Position numbers and translations under genes: made by a program | Notes under the pieces: generated by a model | What the model saw: the letters and a program-made list of their open reading frames with translations, nothing else | Database searches by the model: none | What the model was told of the DNA's origin: nothing | From: Acetobacter oryzifermentans | GTDB taxonomy: Bacteria; Pseudomonadota; Alphaproteobacteria; Acetobacterales; Acetobacteraceae | Assembly (NCBI RefSeq): GCF_001628715.1 | Contig: NZ_CP011121.1 | Coordinates: forward strand, 62,001-126,000 | Length of the DNA stretch: 64,000 nt | Reading direction: 5' to 3' | Shown here: in pieces, positions 37,030-47,700 of the stretch | How positions within the stretch are numbered: position 1 is the first letter of the stretch | Layout of the letters: every line of letters begins with the position of its first letter

Positions 37030-37953
37030 ATGTGCCGTGCAGAATGGTCGCATCTCCCGGAAGACGTGAGACTACTTGCTGCATTGGGGAACGAAGAAAG
37101 GATCCGGCACATCCGAGCCAAGCGTTGGGTGGATTACCCACACGCTGATCGTGTACTGAGGCGCCTCAACGAGATTTATGTCCAGCCACGTTCAGAGCGT
37201 ATGGAAAATATGCTTCTGATCGGTCAGAGCGGTATGGGGAAAACGACACTCGTCCGAAAATTTGAACGCACTCACACTGTCAGGTTGGGGAACAACGGGA
37301 CGTGCCGTCTACATCCCATCGTCGTCATGCTGATGCCACATGACCCAACAGGGCCTCGCTTTTTTTCGCAGCTGCTCAAAGCAATCGGCGTTCCTGCAAT
37401 CGACAATTTCGAGACAACAGCACCACGTGAGTCAACGGTTCTGCGCGTGTTGACCGAGGTGCAGGCCAAAGTCATCGTCATTGACGAGTTGAATTCTGTT
37501 TTGGCAAGTACGGCCCGCCAGCAACGACTGTTTCTGCAATTGCTGCGCTGGTTGTCGAACGAATTGCGTGTCGCTCTGATAGGGATCGGTGTGCCGGAAA
37601 CACGGCATGCTTTGCTGTCTGATGACCAGTTGCGAAACCGCTTTATGAATCTGGAACTACCAGTGTGGGAAAATGGTGACGATTTTAGTCATTTTGTAAC
37701 ACGATTGATCTGGAGCCTGCCTTTGCGAGAGCCATCTCCAGTTGACTCCCGGCGGTTAATGCAGATGCTCGTCGGGCGCACAGGAGGCATTACTCTGGGT
37801 ACGTGCAAGGCGATTGAACGCGCAGCAATCAGAGCCATTCGTTCTGGCACCGAGCGTCTTGATTATCAGGCTTTTGAGCATGAAGATGTGTGGGATGGCA
37901 TTGAAGCGCCTGTAATAATGGGAGGACATCGACGGAAATCCCGTCGTGGGTAA
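37030..37953 (+). CDS. tniB: TniB AAA+ ATPase of Tn-1
   Basis: 307 residues. Walker A LIGQSGMGKTTLVRKFERTH, Walker B VIVIDELNSVL, and sensor LIGIGVPETRHALLSDDQLR. Comparable to TnsC/MuB, which activate the transposase and bind target DNA. Almost identical to the second TniB (53471-54394), so the two are likely interchangeable. Starts 2 bp after tniA and overlaps tniQ by 8 bp. Confidence 0.95.
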   Translation: MCRAEWSHLPEDVRLLAALGNEERIRHIRAKRWVDYPHADRVLRRLNEIYVQPRSERMENMLLIGQSGMGKTTLVRKFERTHTVRLGNNGTCRLHPIVVMLMPHDPTGPRFFSQLLKAIGVPAIDNFETTAPRESTVLRVLTEVQAKVIVIDELNSVLASTARQQRLFLQLLRWLSNELRVALIGIGVPETRHALLSDDQLRNRFMNLELPVWENGDDFSHFVTRLIWSLPLREPSPVDSRRLMQMLVGRTGGITLGTCKAIERAAIRAIRSGTERLDYQAFEHEDVWDGIEAPVIMGGHRRKSRRG

Positions 37954-38947
37954 AGAGGGGGCACCGTCATCCCTTCCGCTCGTCCCATTTCCACACAGGG
38001 CAGAGGCATTTTCTTCATGGCTATCCAGACTGGCCGCCCGCTACGATCTCCGGGCTGACCATCTTGCTCGTCATGCCGGATATCCTCTCCGAGGAGCGGG
38101 GGAACTGGACTGCTACCTGTTACCTCAGGCAGACCGTAATCTTGCAGTCATGACCGGCCTGTCACGACGCTCAATCAGGGCAATGCGCTGTGGAATGCCA
38201 CAAAGGCGTCTGTGGGTTCGAGATCATCACGTCTGGTGTCGGGAGTGTGTACGGGACGCTCTGCTAGAGGGAGATGAGCCCTGGGAGCGGCGATCATGGC
38301 GAACGGGAGCGACGGTGACCTGTGATCGTCATCGGCAGCTTCTGGAAGAAGTCTGTCCACAATGCGGAAAAACAGGCGCAGGATGTCTTTTCGTCAGTGA
38401 GAAAGGGCGCCTGCGGGCATTATGCGCTGTCAGAGGCGGCAAGATCAATTTGTGGGGGAAACCATCAGCAGTCCAGCTTCCCTGGGGACTGGCTGTGAAC
38501 AGAACGACATTACGATGTTTGAATGCTCTGACGAGAGATCTCAATCGTAGTCTCGTGGGCCAGCCTCTTCGTACGCAATGGCGTGGTGTAAGTAGCGACC
38601 GACCGCTGACGACCATTGTTGAAGAATTGACGCTGATTATCCTGATCACGATCAATTATCTCCCCAGACCTCAGCCGCCATTATATTGGATGCAGGAGCA
38701 GTCTGATTGGAAAGCAGCGTTTCATTATACACCCGCCATGCTGCCTGTAGCACTGGCCGCTGGCATCCTCATGCTGGCTTCGATCCTATTGTCCGATGAG
38801 CAGTTTTTTGAAGAGCTTGTTTTCTGGGATCCTCTAGAATCCCAGATTCCGAATGAACCGCTCACGGCTGATAATTATGTGGTCTGGCTACACCCTAAGG
38901 TGAGGACATGGGGACGACAAATCGTCACGGCACCGTTTGGCCTGTAG
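37946..38947 (+). CDS. tniQ: TniQ target-selection protein of Tn-1
   Basis: 333 residues, GTG start. The N-terminal TniQ domain reads PHRAEAFSSWLSRLAARYDL. Zinc-binding pairs: WCREC, then TCDRH and CPQCGK. The C-terminal half lacks known motifs and differs more from the Tn-2 copy. In Tn5053 and Tn7 relatives TniQ/TnsD brings the complex to its target. Confidence 0.93.
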   Translation: MGKEGAPSSLPLVPFPHRAEAFSSWLSRLAARYDLRADHLARHAGYPLRGAGELDCYLLPQADRNLAVMTGLSRRSIRAMRCGMPQRRLWVRDHHVWCRECVRDALLEGDEPWERRSWRTGATVTCDRHRQLLEEVCPQCGKTGAGCLFVSEKGRLRALCAVRGGKINLWGKPSAVQLPWGLAVNRTTLRCLNALTRDLNRSLVGQPLRTQWRGVSSDRPLTTIVEELTLIILITINYLPRPQPPLYWMQEQSDWKAAFHYTPAMLPVALAAGILMLASILLSDEQFFEELVFWDPLESQIPNEPLTADNYVVWLHPKVRTWGRQIVTAPFGL

Positions 38948-39085
38948 CCGCTTGTACTTCTTTATCATCAATCAGTGGATTTTTATCATTATCTTCTGCA
39001 TTTTTATCGCGAATAAGTGGTTTTTTCGGCGACAAAAACGGCAGTCAGCGGCGGATTATCATTATCTTCTGGTTTTCGACAACAG
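38948..39085 (+). repeat. Tn-1 right end and junction with Tn-2
   Basis: Two copies of TTATCATTATCTTCTG (38983-38998, 39056-39071), then the terminal repeat ends ACA at 39081. Only ACAG (39082-39085) separates it from the Tn-2 left end. Neither inner junction has a matching 5-bp duplication. Confidence 0.75.
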
Positions 39086-39267
39086 TGTCGAAATTCCTTA
39101 ATTAAGTTAGTCAATACTCCGATATTTCAGCACGTTATTGATTCCCTTAATTAGGCGAATATTCCTTATTAAAGCGAAAAGTATCTTTAATTATGTTAAA
39201 GATTGCATCGACATTTTTGTAAGGGGACAGTCTGCTTTCGCCTCATGTCGGTCGTAAAGAGAGTCGC

Positions 39268-40359
39268 TCAAGGTTTTGGTAAGCGGACACCCTGTGCCGG
39301 TGACGCAAGCCAGGCCGCCAGTTGTCGGACCATGGATCGCGCGACACGGCCCGCCCCCAGCAGGGTGGCGCATGCGGGGCCGCACCAGGAGCCATAACCC
39401 AGCAGCCAGAGACGTGGCTCCCTGACGGCCTGCTGCCCGTTAACGCGGATCAACCCGTCCGGCTCGATCACGTCGAGCGGCGCAAACATAGAGAGCGCGG
39501 GCCTGAAGCCCGTACACCAGATGATCGCGTCAATGGCTTCTTCTCGCCCGTCGGGCCAGACGACGCCCGTCGCCGTCATGCGTACAAACTGGCGCACCGC
39601 GTGGAGCACGCCCCGCTCCCGGGCGGCTCGCACGGGCGGCACCATGACGATGTCGCCAAAACCGCCGGTGGGCATGGCCGACGGGCCGCCGAGAACGCGA
39701 GCGGTCGCCCGCTCGAACAGCACCCGTCCGTCCACATCGTCAGGTAAGAAGACAGGATCGTGCTGCGTGACCCATGTTGCCTGGGCGACAAGGGACAGCT
39801 CCGCCATAATCTGCGCACCGGAGTTGCCCCCACCCACCACGAGCAGACGCTGACCGGCAAATGGTAGTGCGTTGCAGTAATGGGAGGAGTGGATTTGCGT
39901 TCTGACAAACAATTCGCGACCCGGATAATCGGGGATGAAGGGCGCAGACCATGTGCCGGTTGCGCCGATGACCGCGCGGCTTACGAAATCACCCACGCTG
40001 GTTCTGACATTCAGGAATTTCTGGTCAGTGCGTTCCACACGTCCGACCATTACGGGGCGGTGGATCGGCGGCGCATAGCGCGCCTCGTAGCGGTGCAGAT
40101 AGTCAAGCACCTCGTCGCGGGTCGGGTAGCTGCCATCGGGCGTGTCGGGCATCGGCCAGCCGGGCAGCGAACTGTAGGACGCGGGTGAAAACAGATGCAG
40201 GGAATCCCAGCCATGCACCCATGCACCACCCGCCTGCGTCCCGTTGTCCAGAATGACGTAGGTCAGCCCGGTCCGGCGCAGGAAATACGAGGCGGCGAGC
40301 GCTGCCTGACCGCCGCCCACGATCACGACATCGAACTGTTCCGCCATTGCCCGGCTCAC
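39268..40359 (-). CDS. arsO: ArsO-like flavin monooxygenase, copy 2
   Basis: 363 residues, same FAD ([19 protein letters not shown]) and NADPH ([19 protein letters not shown]) motifs as copy 1. It differs by Ser to Cys in [13 protein letters not shown]. Its upstream genes arsH and arsB are destroyed by IS3, so expression from the arsR promoter is unlikely unless the IS provides a promoter. Confidence 0.85.
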   Translation of the reverse strand: MSRAMAEQFDVVIVGGGQAALAASYFLRRTGLTYVILDNGTQAGGAWVHGWDSLHLFSPASYSSLPGWPMPDTPDGSYPTRDEVLDYLHRYEARYAPPIHRPVMVGRVERTDQKFLNVRTSVGDFVSRAVIGATGTWSAPFIPDYPGRELFVRTQIHSSHYCNALPFAGQRLLVVGGGNSGAQIMAELSLVAQATWVTQHDPVFLPDDVDGRVLFERATARVLGGPSAMPTGGFGDIVMVPPVRAARERGVLHAVRQFVRMTATGVVWPDGREEAIDAIIWCTGFRPALSMFAPLDVIEPDGLIRVNGQQAVREPRLWLLGYGSWCGPACATLLGAGRVARSMVRQLAAWLASPAQGVRLPKP

Positions 40360-40494
40360 AGGCTTTCCGGGAGGCGGAATTCCGCCTTCCGTTCGCTATA
40401 GCGGTCCACGAGGTAGTCGGCCCGGTCGCGTAAAAGCCATGTGAACTTCATCAGTTCCTCCATGACATCTACCATCCGGTCATAGAGGGGGGAC
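40356..40494 (-). pseudogene. arsH: 3' fragment of arsH, copy 2
   Basis: Only the last 45 codons remain (from about [20 protein letters not shown]), cut at 40494 where IS3 starts. Identical to the end of the intact arsH. Confidence 0.9.
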
Positions 40495-40534
40495 TGAATT
40501 GCCCCGGGTTTTGTGGAGACGTTTTTTATCTGAT

Positions 40535-41425
40535 TTAAGCGGCTAATGCATGTGATTTCTGTTGTGCATAAAAGCGTGCCTCAGCTTCTGCTGGCGGGAT
40601 GTTTCCAATGGAGGACAGGAGCCGCCGATTATTGAACCAGTCGACCCATTTAAGTGTTGCCAGTTCAACAGCTTCCCTGTTTTTCCATGGCCCCTGCCGA
40701 TAGATGAGTTCGGTTTTGTAAAGTCCGTTAATGGTCTCTGCCAAGGCGTTATCATAGGAATCCCCAACACTGCCGACAGAAGCAACGAGCCCCGCTTCAG
40801 CCAGTCTTTGCGTGTAACGAATGGACACATATTGACAGCCGCGGTCGGAATGGTGGGTCACTTTTCCCTCAGGCTGCCTCTGGCACAGAGCCTGCTCAAG
40901 GGCATCCAGTACGAAGTCGGTATGAGCCGTTGAGGAGACACGCCAACCCACAATAACCCGTGCAAAGACGTCAATGATGAAGGCCACATAAACAAAGCCC
41001 TGCCAAGTGGAAACATACGTGAAATCCGAAACCCACAGTCTGTTGGGGGCAGGAGCATGAAACTGGCGCTGCACCAGATCCTGCGGACACGGACGTTGCG
41101 GATCAGGCCGTGTGGTTCTGACCCCCTTGCCACGAATGACGCCTTTCAGCCCCATCCGGCGCATCAGCCGCTCTACCGTGCAGCGGGCGACATCCACGCC
41201 TTCACGTCTGAGCTGATGCCAGACCTTGCGCGCTCCATAGACGCAGAAATTATTATTCCACACTCTACGGATGTCATCGCACAGTTCTTTGTCTTTCTGG
41301 CTGCGCACACACGGATTTTTCTGTCTGGCAACAGTTGCATAATAGGCAGATGGTGCAATCGACAGAACCCTGCAGATTGACCCGACACCATATGTCTGCC
41401 GGTGCTCCTCAATGAAGCGTGTCAT
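40535..41425 (-). CDS. IS3-family transposase orfB, copy A
   Basis: 296 residues, rve integrase core: [20 protein letters not shown] (Asp), [16 protein letters not shown] (Asp) and [17 protein letters not shown] (Glu). HTH_21 domain at the N-terminus ([19 protein letters not shown]). Overlaps orfA by ATGA; a -1 frameshift fusion is usual in this family. Confidence 0.95.
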   Translation of the reverse strand: MTRFIEEHRQTYGVGSICRVLSIAPSAYYATVARQKNPCVRSQKDKELCDDIRRVWNNNFCVYGARKVWHQLRREGVDVARCTVERLMRRMGLKGVIRGKGVRTTRPDPQRPCPQDLVQRQFHAPAPNRLWVSDFTYVSTWQGFVYVAFIIDVFARVIVGWRVSSTAHTDFVLDALEQALCQRQPEGKVTHHSDRGCQYVSIRYTQRLAEAGLVASVGSVGDSYDNALAETINGLYKTELIYRQGPWKNREAVELATLKWVDWFNNRRLLSSIGNIPPAEAEARFYAQQKSHALAA

Positions 41426-41745
41426 GGCTTGAAGATGCGGTCGAGCTCCGCCTGGGCAAAATATGCCGACGCCTTACGCAGGATTTCATTGGCCTGCCGC
41501 AATTCGCGGTTCTCTCGCTCCAGTTGCCTGATCTTCTCTCGATCAGGCAGGTCACTCACCGCAGGCGCATTGGCACGTTCATGCAGACGGGTCCATTTTG
41601 ACAGCGTGTCAGGATGAATATCCAGCTTTGGCGCTATCATCATCACTGCAGACCACCGCGAAGGATGGTTCTTCTCTTCCTCCAGAACCATGCGGGCTGC
41701 ACGGTCACGAAACTCAGGCGGAAAACGCTTCGATTTATTGCTCAT
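41422..41745 (-). CDS. IS3-family orfA (helix-turn-helix), copy A
   Basis: 107 residues: RFPPEFRDRAARMVLEEEKN, LDIHPDTLSKWTRLHE and a leucine-zipper-like C-terminus (KIRQLERENRELRQANEIL). DNA-binding and oligomerisation part of the transposase. Confidence 0.93.
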   Translation of the reverse strand: MSNKSKRFPPEFRDRAARMVLEEEKNHPSRWSAVMMIAPKLDIHPDTLSKWTRLHERANAPAVSDLPDREKIRQLERENRELRQANEILRKASAYFAQAELDRIFKP

Positions 41746-41799
41746 GAATTCTTCTTACCTCACGGGTCTTTCTGTCTCCACAAAACCCGGGGCAATTCA

Positions 41800-41910
41800 A
41801 GTTGCCAGAGCCACGGCGGCACCTGCCATTGCGCTCCAGCCGATACCCAGCCCCCGAGGCTGCCAGATGACAAAAACCAGCGTGGCAACGAAAATCAGAA
41901 GCGCCAGCAT
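41800..41910 (-). pseudogene. arsB: 5' fragment of arsB, copy 2
   Basis: The first 37 codons of arsB, equal to 12233-12343, are left before IS3. Frame then enters the IS, so no functional pump. Confidence 0.9.
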
Positions 41911-42332
41911 CAGATGATCCGCTTGCCGGATTCATCGACGATCTTCTCCCCGTCCTCTTTGACGAAAGCGCCTCTCTGCGGGTTAGGCAGGATGTCCAGA
42001 ACCGTCTCGGACGGACGGCAGAGTGCCGCACCGAGGGGGGTGACGACGATCGGCCGGTTAATCAGGATCGGATGCGCCATCATGGCGTCGATCAGCGCAT
42101 CATCGCTCAGGGCCGGATTATCGAGGCCGAGTTCGTGAAAGGGCGTGCCCTTTTCCCGCAGGACCGAGCGCACCGGAACGCCCATACGGGCGATCAGATC
42201 GACCAGTTCCGCACGACCGGGAGGCGTTTTCAGATATTCGATGGTCGTGGGCTCGATCCCGGCATTGCGGATCAGTGCCAGCACGTTGCGCGACGTGCCG
42301 CAGGCCGGGTTGTGGTAGATCATGATGGTCAT
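41910..42332 (-). CDS. arsC: ArsC arsenate reductase, copy 2
   Basis: 140 residues, identical in sequence to copy 1, with Cys11 in HNPACGTSR. Still directly downstream of arsR and its operator, so it can be expressed. Without its own arsB, arsenite it makes would have to leave by the pump of copy 1. Confidence 0.93.
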   Translation of the reverse strand: MTIMIYHNPACGTSRNVLALIRNAGIEPTTIEYLKTPPGRAELVDLIARMGVPVRSVLREKGTPFHELGLDNPALSDDALIDAMMAHPILINRPIVVTPLGAALCRPSETVLDILPNPQRGAFVKEDGEKIVDESGKRII

Positions 42333-42682
42333 GAGCAGGATTCCGGGGACGGACAGCAGGAGGACAGGCTCGCGACCAGGGGCGCGCAGAGTTCGGGACT
42401 GCCCGCGCAGCAGTCCGTGACGAGGAAGAGCATCAGGTCGCGCAGGCGCGGAAGACAGGCGCGATAGACGATCAGCCGGCTATGGCGTTGCGAGGTCAGC
42501 AGCCCGGCGCGGGTCAGGGTGGCGAGATGGGCCGAGATCGTGTTTTGCGGGACATCGAGATGCCGCGCGACGTCTCCGGCGGGTAGTCCGTCCGGTTCGT
42601 GGCGCACCAGCAGGCGGAAGATCTCCAGCCGTGTGGACTGCGACAGGGCGCTCAGGGCAGCGAGGGCGGATTCTGTATCCAT
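42329..42682 (-). CDS. arsR: ArsR repressor, copy 2
   Basis: 117 residues, same protein as copy 1 including the C-terminal cysteines (DCCAGSPELC, CCPSPESC). Silent differences at the 5' end show that the two loci are separate, not an assembly repeat. Both repressors should recognise both operators. Confidence 0.92.
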   Translation of the reverse strand: MDTESALAALSALSQSTRLEIFRLLVRHEPDGLPAGDVARHLDVPQNTISAHLATLTRAGLLTSQRHSRLIVYRACLPRLRDLMLFLVTDCCAGSPELCAPLVASLSSCCPSPESCS

Positions 42683-42702
42683 ATATCCTTGTTTGTGGAT
42701 AT
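42683..42702 (-). promoter_or_regulatory. ArsR operator candidate, copy 2
   Basis: ATATCC at 42683-42688 and GGATAT at 42697-42702. The arms are conserved with copy 1, while the centre changes from TTTTTTGT to TTGTTTGT, as expected for a protein-binding palindrome. Confidence 0.6.
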
Positions 42703-43151
42703 ATTGTCGTAAGTCAAGCTATCCTATGTGAGGAAACGGAGATCACGACTGTCGGCTTCCTCAATTTTTCCGCTCAGACCAGACATTCCGCTTACTCCCT
42801 AAACTGTCTGTCGGCTCAGCAGAAACAGAGCAGACAGGCGGTAGTCGCCTACATGTCGGACATAAAAGTGGGTTGGCTCGCCTTTCGCATAGCGGACATA
42901 GTCCGCGCAGTCCCCCGCTATCACTTGGAGCCGAGAGTGGGGTGATCGTTATGGGAAATAACCAGCAAGAATACAGGCGCTTAGGTTGGCCGTAGCAAGA
43001 CACGCCCGAAGCCACTGGGCAGGGAGTATAAATCATTTGGATCGGGCAACGATGCTTTCGGTTTTCGGCCTTGACACGATGATGTTCGGTGCGGGCGGCA
43101 ATCCAGATTTTCTGGACAGCGTCAAGATTCATGAAGGCAATTCCGAACCCA
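42703..43151. other. Upstream of arsR copy 2 and unidentified gene fragment
   Basis: 42703 to about 42790 matches the first ars locus. From about 43045 the plus strand has coding-like third positions (ATMLSVFGLDTMMFGAGGN, DFLDSVKIHEGNSEPN) that run into IS110 at 43152. I do not recognise this family. It is probably the end or middle of a gene cut by the IS. Confidence 0.35.
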
Positions 43152-43232
43152 ACCAGATGGGGTGGACGGCCTCCCTGCGGCATCAATGTGCCATGATGGA
43201 GGTTCACTGACCATCAGGAGGAGACCGCCCGT

Positions 43233-44264
43233 ATGAAAGCTAGCATAATTGGCCTTGATATTGCCAAATCCGTTTTTCAGGCTCATGGGGCTGACGCAAT
43301 TGGAAAGTGCGTTTTCAAGCGCAAGCTTGGTCGCAGTGAAGTTTCAGCATTTTTTGCAAAACTTGACCCATGTGAAGTTGTTCTGGAAGCCTGCGGGTCA
43401 GCTCATTACTGGGCACGGGTGATCAGCAGGATTGGTCATGATGTCAGACTGGTTCCTCCTGATCGGGTCAAATCATTTGTCAAAAAAGGCAAGAAAAATG
43501 ACGCTGTTGATGCGGCTGCGATCTGCATGGCGGCGACTCATCCTGATACGATGTGTGTTCCGATCAAGAGCGAAGAGCAGCAAGGTGTCTTGTCACTGCA
43601 TTCTGCCCGCGCTCTTCTGGTCAAACAGCAGACCATGCTGAGTAATGCGTTACGGGCTCTTGCTTCCGAGTTCGGGCTGATAGCCCCTCTGGGCACACGC
43701 CATCTGCCAGAACTGATGGCAAAAATAGAGACATCAGCCGACCTGCCTGCTGCCATGAAGCAGAGTGCCATGTTGTTATTTGAGCATTATGAAAAGGTCG
43801 CTCAGAGCATTGATGCTTTGGAAGTGCAGATCCGGGCGCGTGCAAAAAGCGATGACGATGCGCGTCGGTTGATGACCATCCCTGGGGTCGGTCCCATAAC
43901 GGCTTCTCTGATTGTCGCCTCGGTCGCGGATATTGGCTCTTTCGCCTCTGCGCGCCATTTTGCCGCCTGGCTGGGGCTTGTGCCTCGTCAGCATTCTACC
44001 GGCGGTAAAACCCGTCTGGGAAGGATTACCAAAACGGGCAATCGGCAGATAAGAACGTTGCTGGTTCTTGGTGCGACGGCCATGCTTCATCGTGCCCATA
44101 AGTGGGATAGCGCTGCGGGTCAGTGGCTATGCGAACTCATGGCGCGTCGTCCAAGGCGTCTGGCAACAGTTGCACTTGCCAATAAAATGGCTCGTATCAT
44201 CTGGGCGTTGTTGTCACGTAAAGAGATCTATCGTCCGGCTGGTGTCAGTGTTTCAGCAGGCTGA
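43233..44264 (+). CDS. IS110 transposase, copy B
   Basis: 343 residues, identical to copy A. DEDD core (GLDIAKSVF, KNDAVDAAAIC) and serine-bearing QHSTGGKTRLG. AGGAG lies upstream of the ATG. Complete and presumably active; with copy A in inverted orientation 39 kb away it can support inversion by homologous recombination. Confidence 0.95.
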   Translation: MKASIIGLDIAKSVFQAHGADAIGKCVFKRKLGRSEVSAFFAKLDPCEVVLEACGSAHYWARVISRIGHDVRLVPPDRVKSFVKKGKKNDAVDAAAICMAATHPDTMCVPIKSEEQQGVLSLHSARALLVKQQTMLSNALRALASEFGLIAPLGTRHLPELMAKIETSADLPAAMKQSAMLLFEHYEKVAQSIDALEVQIRARAKSDDDARRLMTIPGVGPITASLIVASVADIGSFASARHFAAWLGLVPRQHSTGGKTRLGRITKTGNRQIRTLLVLGATAMLHRAHKWDSAAGQWLCELMARRPRRLATVALANKMARIIWALLSRKEIYRPAGVSVSAG

Positions 44265-44608
44265 CCTGCACCAGCAGAACGATGGACACCGGAGCTTGCT
44301 CCGGTAGATCCGGCAGTATGTACGAACCGACGTGATGGGAAGACAGTCATTCAGCAACAGTTCAGGCCATACCGTTCGACCGTCTGTGCCCCTGAGCACG
44401 TGATACCAGATTGGTGCCTGACACGTGAGCGCACACCCATGATGGCCAGCGCATAAAGTCGCATAAACAGGCCGGACATAAGAGCGCATCTGACCGGGTC
44501 TTCACGTTAAATCGGTATTCATCATCCAGCCGGTAGAATAATACGTTTTAGAAATGACATCGGGAGAACAATGTGAGGTATTGCGCTTAAACGGCCGTCC
44601 ACATAAGA
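44265..44608 (+). ncRNA. Candidate bridge/seek RNA region of IS110 copy B
   Basis: Same 344 bp as in copy A. Hairpin ACCGGAGC...GCTCCGGT at 44288-44307; TTCGAC at 44375-44380 is complementary (one G-T wobble) to the GTCGAG outside the right end. Placement downstream of the transposase fits the IS1111 group. Confidence 0.4.
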
Positions 44609-44726
44609 AGGTCGAGCCAGACCGAATGGTGGCCGAGCGTGATACGGAAGCAGTTTTCATTCTGGGTTCTATTGGCATATCGGACATAATCTTCAAGTAG
44701 TTCTGTGCAGCAGTGGCCCATACCTG
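44609..44726. other. Right flank of IS110 copy B
   Basis: On the minus strand there is a short coding-like stretch (TELLEDYVRYANRTQ, FRITLGHHSVWLDL) that enters the IS. It may be part of a gene interrupted by it; family not recognised. Confidence 0.3.
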
Positions 44727-47700
44727 TCACTTGAACAAGGTTTCCGGAACTCCCGTTTCGTTTTCAGAAAAACTACCAAATTTGACAGCAAGAATAGGCA
44801 AAACAAACAGGTTAAGTATCATTGATGTCATGAGCCCTCCAAGAATGACAGCTGCCATAGGTCCTTCGATTTCCCGCCCAGGCGCATTCATATCAACAGC
44901 CAGAGGCGCCAGTCCAAGCGCCGTAACGAGCGATGTCATGAGTACGGGGACGACGCGGTCTCTGGCCCCCCGGAGCGCTGTTGTTACTCCCCATGTGAGA
45001 TGTTCCCGCTCGACCAAAGTCTCAAAATGCGAAATCATCATCACCGAATTCCGAAGCGTAATCCCGAATAGAGTAACGAAGCCGACTGTTGCCCCAAGAG
45101 TTAGCGTTGTGCCGGAAACAATGATTGCCAGAATGCCGCCGACAAATGCGAAGGGAAGATTGACGAGTATCAGAGCGAGATTGCGCCATCCTTGTGTGAT
45201 TATTGAGAGCAGAATCATGACCGCTATGGCAGCGAGCCCGGAATTTATAAACAGTTCCTTGCGTGATTGTGATTCAGCTTCCGCTGCGGATGTAAACTGA
45301 ACGTAGGTTCCAAGAGGCAGTTTGATATTTTTTGCTATAGCCGTGCGTGCGTCCTGAACGAAAGATTGAGCTGATCGTCCTGTAACATTTGCGGTGACAG
45401 TCTGTATTCTCTGTGCTCCCAGATGTGACACCTGATAGCGACCGTTCGTCTCATATATGTCTGCAACAGCGCGGAGTGGTACGTAGTTTCCGTGAACAGT
45501 ATGCAGTGGCAGAGAACCAACAGACGCAACATCATTACGACTTGCGTCATCAAGACGAACCATAACATTAAAAGCCGCAGAACGCTCGTATATCTGCCCC
45601 ACGGTTTCACCCTGCCAGGCTGTATGGATGGATCGGAGTACATCCGCCGACCGAAGCCCCCAGCGCTCCAGATCAGCAGGGCGTAGCCGAATAGCAAGTT
45701 CCGGAACACCAGGAGGTGCTTCTATCCGGACATCTGTTGCGCCATGTATCTGATGCAACATGCGGACAATATTATTTGCCTGGATATCCAATACATCCAG
45801 ATCATCGCCAATAATATTGATTGCCACAGCCGAAGACGAACCAGAAAGGGTTTCGTTTACGCGCATCGTCAAAAAACTACTGACAGAAAAACTGGCCCCA
45901 ACGAACCCGTCAAGCGCTTTGCGAACGCGGGCATCAATCTGTCGGGAAGCCTTCCCATCCACCTGATTCAAATCAACCTCAAATTCGCTGGTATGTGGTC
46001 CATCCGTGTCCTCATCCAGCGAGGCGCGTCCGACTCTCTGAGCAACCGAACGGATTTCGGGAAGCTGACGAAGTTTTTCTGTAACCTGTCTGCCTAATTT
46101 CAGAGACTGTTCCAGGGAAGTCCCCGGAACTGCCGTCATATGAATGATAAGGTGGCCTTCCTTGAAATCGGGAATGAAATCGCTTTCAAGGAATGGAAGG
46201 GCCGCAAACCCTATCAAGGTGGTCAGGATCATCCCGCCTATAACAAATCGGGGATGGCGCATTAATCTGGCCAGAAGACGTTCATAAGCTCTGGCGGTCC
46301 ATCCTGCCAGGGGGGGCTCTCTCCGGATTTCTCCAGGCGTCGCCAAGAGCCATGCGCAGAGTGCAGGTACAACGGTTACAGCAGCGGCAAGAGAAGCCAT
46401 GACCGCAAGAACATAAGCTGTTGCCAGTGGAGCAAACAGTCGTCCCGAAAGTCCGGGAAGGGCGATGACAGGCAAGAAAACGATAATGACAGCAAAGGTC
46501 GCGTAAACCACTGCACTGCGGACTTCAACGCACGCATCGAGTACGACGCGCGCTGTAGATGCGGGCTGGACCAGAAGCCGGTTTTCACGCAATCGGCGTG
46601 TAACATTTTCGACCCCGATCACGGCGTCATCCACAACCTCGCCGATGGCAATAGCAAGGCCCCCCAAGGTCATGGCATTCAAAGTAACCCCGAGTGTCTC
46701 CAGCAACGACAGGGCTATCAGAATAGCCAAAGGTATGGTGGCGCAACAGATTGCAGCGGTTCGCAGGTCAAAAAGGAAAAGAAAGATTACGACAACCACC
46801 AGAAAACCGCCCAGAAGCAATGCTCGTGTGGCATTCCCCAATGCGGTCGTAATGAAATTGGCGGGTCGGAACAGGTCAGCATGCAATGTAATCCCCTGTC
46901 CCTGCAATTGCGGGCGGAAATCGGTAAGTGCCGCCTCGATTTCCCGGGTCACGGCCATTGTATTGGCACCGTACTGTTCCCATATATTAACTACAATGCC
47001 TGTCTTTCCCTCGATATTGGCCGCGCCGAAGGCAGGAATAGGGGCTTCAGTTACAGTGGCAATACTGCCCAGTGTGACAGCACCATTATCAGAGCGGACA
47101 ATCACAGTGCGGGCCAGACTTTCTGGCGTCAGGGCCTGACCGTCAGACTGAAGAACGACTCTTTGGTTCGGGGTATCAATAAAGCCGGCCCCCTGTATGC
47201 CAGTCGCTTCCTGGGCAGCCGCAAGGACGTCATTGAGTCCGATATGATGCAAGATGAGTTGGTCTGGATGTACCTGTATCTGGAGTGACCGACGCTCCCC
47301 GCCAAACACGCTGACTCCAGCCACACCAGGCAACGCCAGCAGACGCGGCCTTAATGACCAGTCAGCAAGCGTGCGCAACTGCATAAGGGACTGTTGTTCC
47401 GACGTCAGACCGATCACCAGTACCAGACCGGCGGATGAGGTCAGTGGCGTCATAGTCGGAGCATGAACACCGGCTGGCAATTGCTGTGCAACAACATTCA
47501 TTTGTTCCCCGACCAGTTGCCGGGCTCGATAAATATCGGTCGATGTCGCAAACAGGACGTTGACGACTGACAGTCCCTGAATCGAAGTCGATTGCACGCG
47601 CTGAATACCCGGGAGGCCGGTCAGGGCAAGTTCCATTGGGCGACTAACCAATGTTTCGACCTGTTCCGGCGTAAAACCAGCAGCTTCGGTCTGGATCGTG

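Larger units (their letters stand above)
31817..39081 (+). mobile_element. Tn-1: tniABQ transposon with SDR/DJ-1 and HNH cargo (7265 bp)
   Basis: A 28-bp perfect inverted repeat closes the element: 31817-31844 and 39054-39081. CAGAAGATAATGATAA at 31827-31842 recurs complemented at 38983-38998 and 39056-39071, as expected for repeated transposase sites. Related AATAAGTGG sites also lie at both ends (31905-31925 complement, 39010-39020). 31845-32189 holds these sites and no gene. Confidence 0.8.
39241..40494. repeat. Direct repeat of 9211-10464 (arsO and end of arsH)
   Basis: Same orientation, offset 30,030 bp. Nearly identical; differences cluster at the arsO 3' end (39340-39375). The matching second block is 41800 to about 42790, offset 29,567, which repeats 12233 to about 13220. 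Confidence 0.9.
40495..41799 (-). mobile_element. IS3-family element, copy A (1305 bp)
   Basis: Inverted repeats start TGAATTGCCCCGGGTTTTGT at 40495 and end with the complement at 41799. Flanks are GAC and AGT, so there is no target duplication. Relative to the intact ars operon, bases equal to 10465-12232 (1768 bp) are missing exactly at the IS. The second copy is at 55882-57186. Confidence 0.92.
43152..44608 (+). mobile_element. IS110-family element, copy B (1457 bp)
   Basis: Inverted relative to copy A and identical over the full length. Ends: ACCAGATGGGG at 43152 and CATAAGA at 44602-44608. Six bases GTCGAG occur at 44611-44616, just outside the right end; copy A has the same six bases at the same distance. 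Confidence 0.9.

Noticed and set aside
38948..39240. CRISPR-like short repeats
   Set aside because: Repeats are few, unevenly spaced and match transposon terminal sites; no cas genes in the window.
39241..42790. Assembly duplication of the ars region
   Set aside because: The copies differ by point changes, flanks and a 1768-bp IS3-linked deletion, so they are distinct loci.
42761..43207. 148-codon minus-strand frame upstream of IS110 copy B
   Set aside because: Crosses the IS boundary and the ars homology limit; no motif found. The opposite strand looks more coding over 43045-43151.
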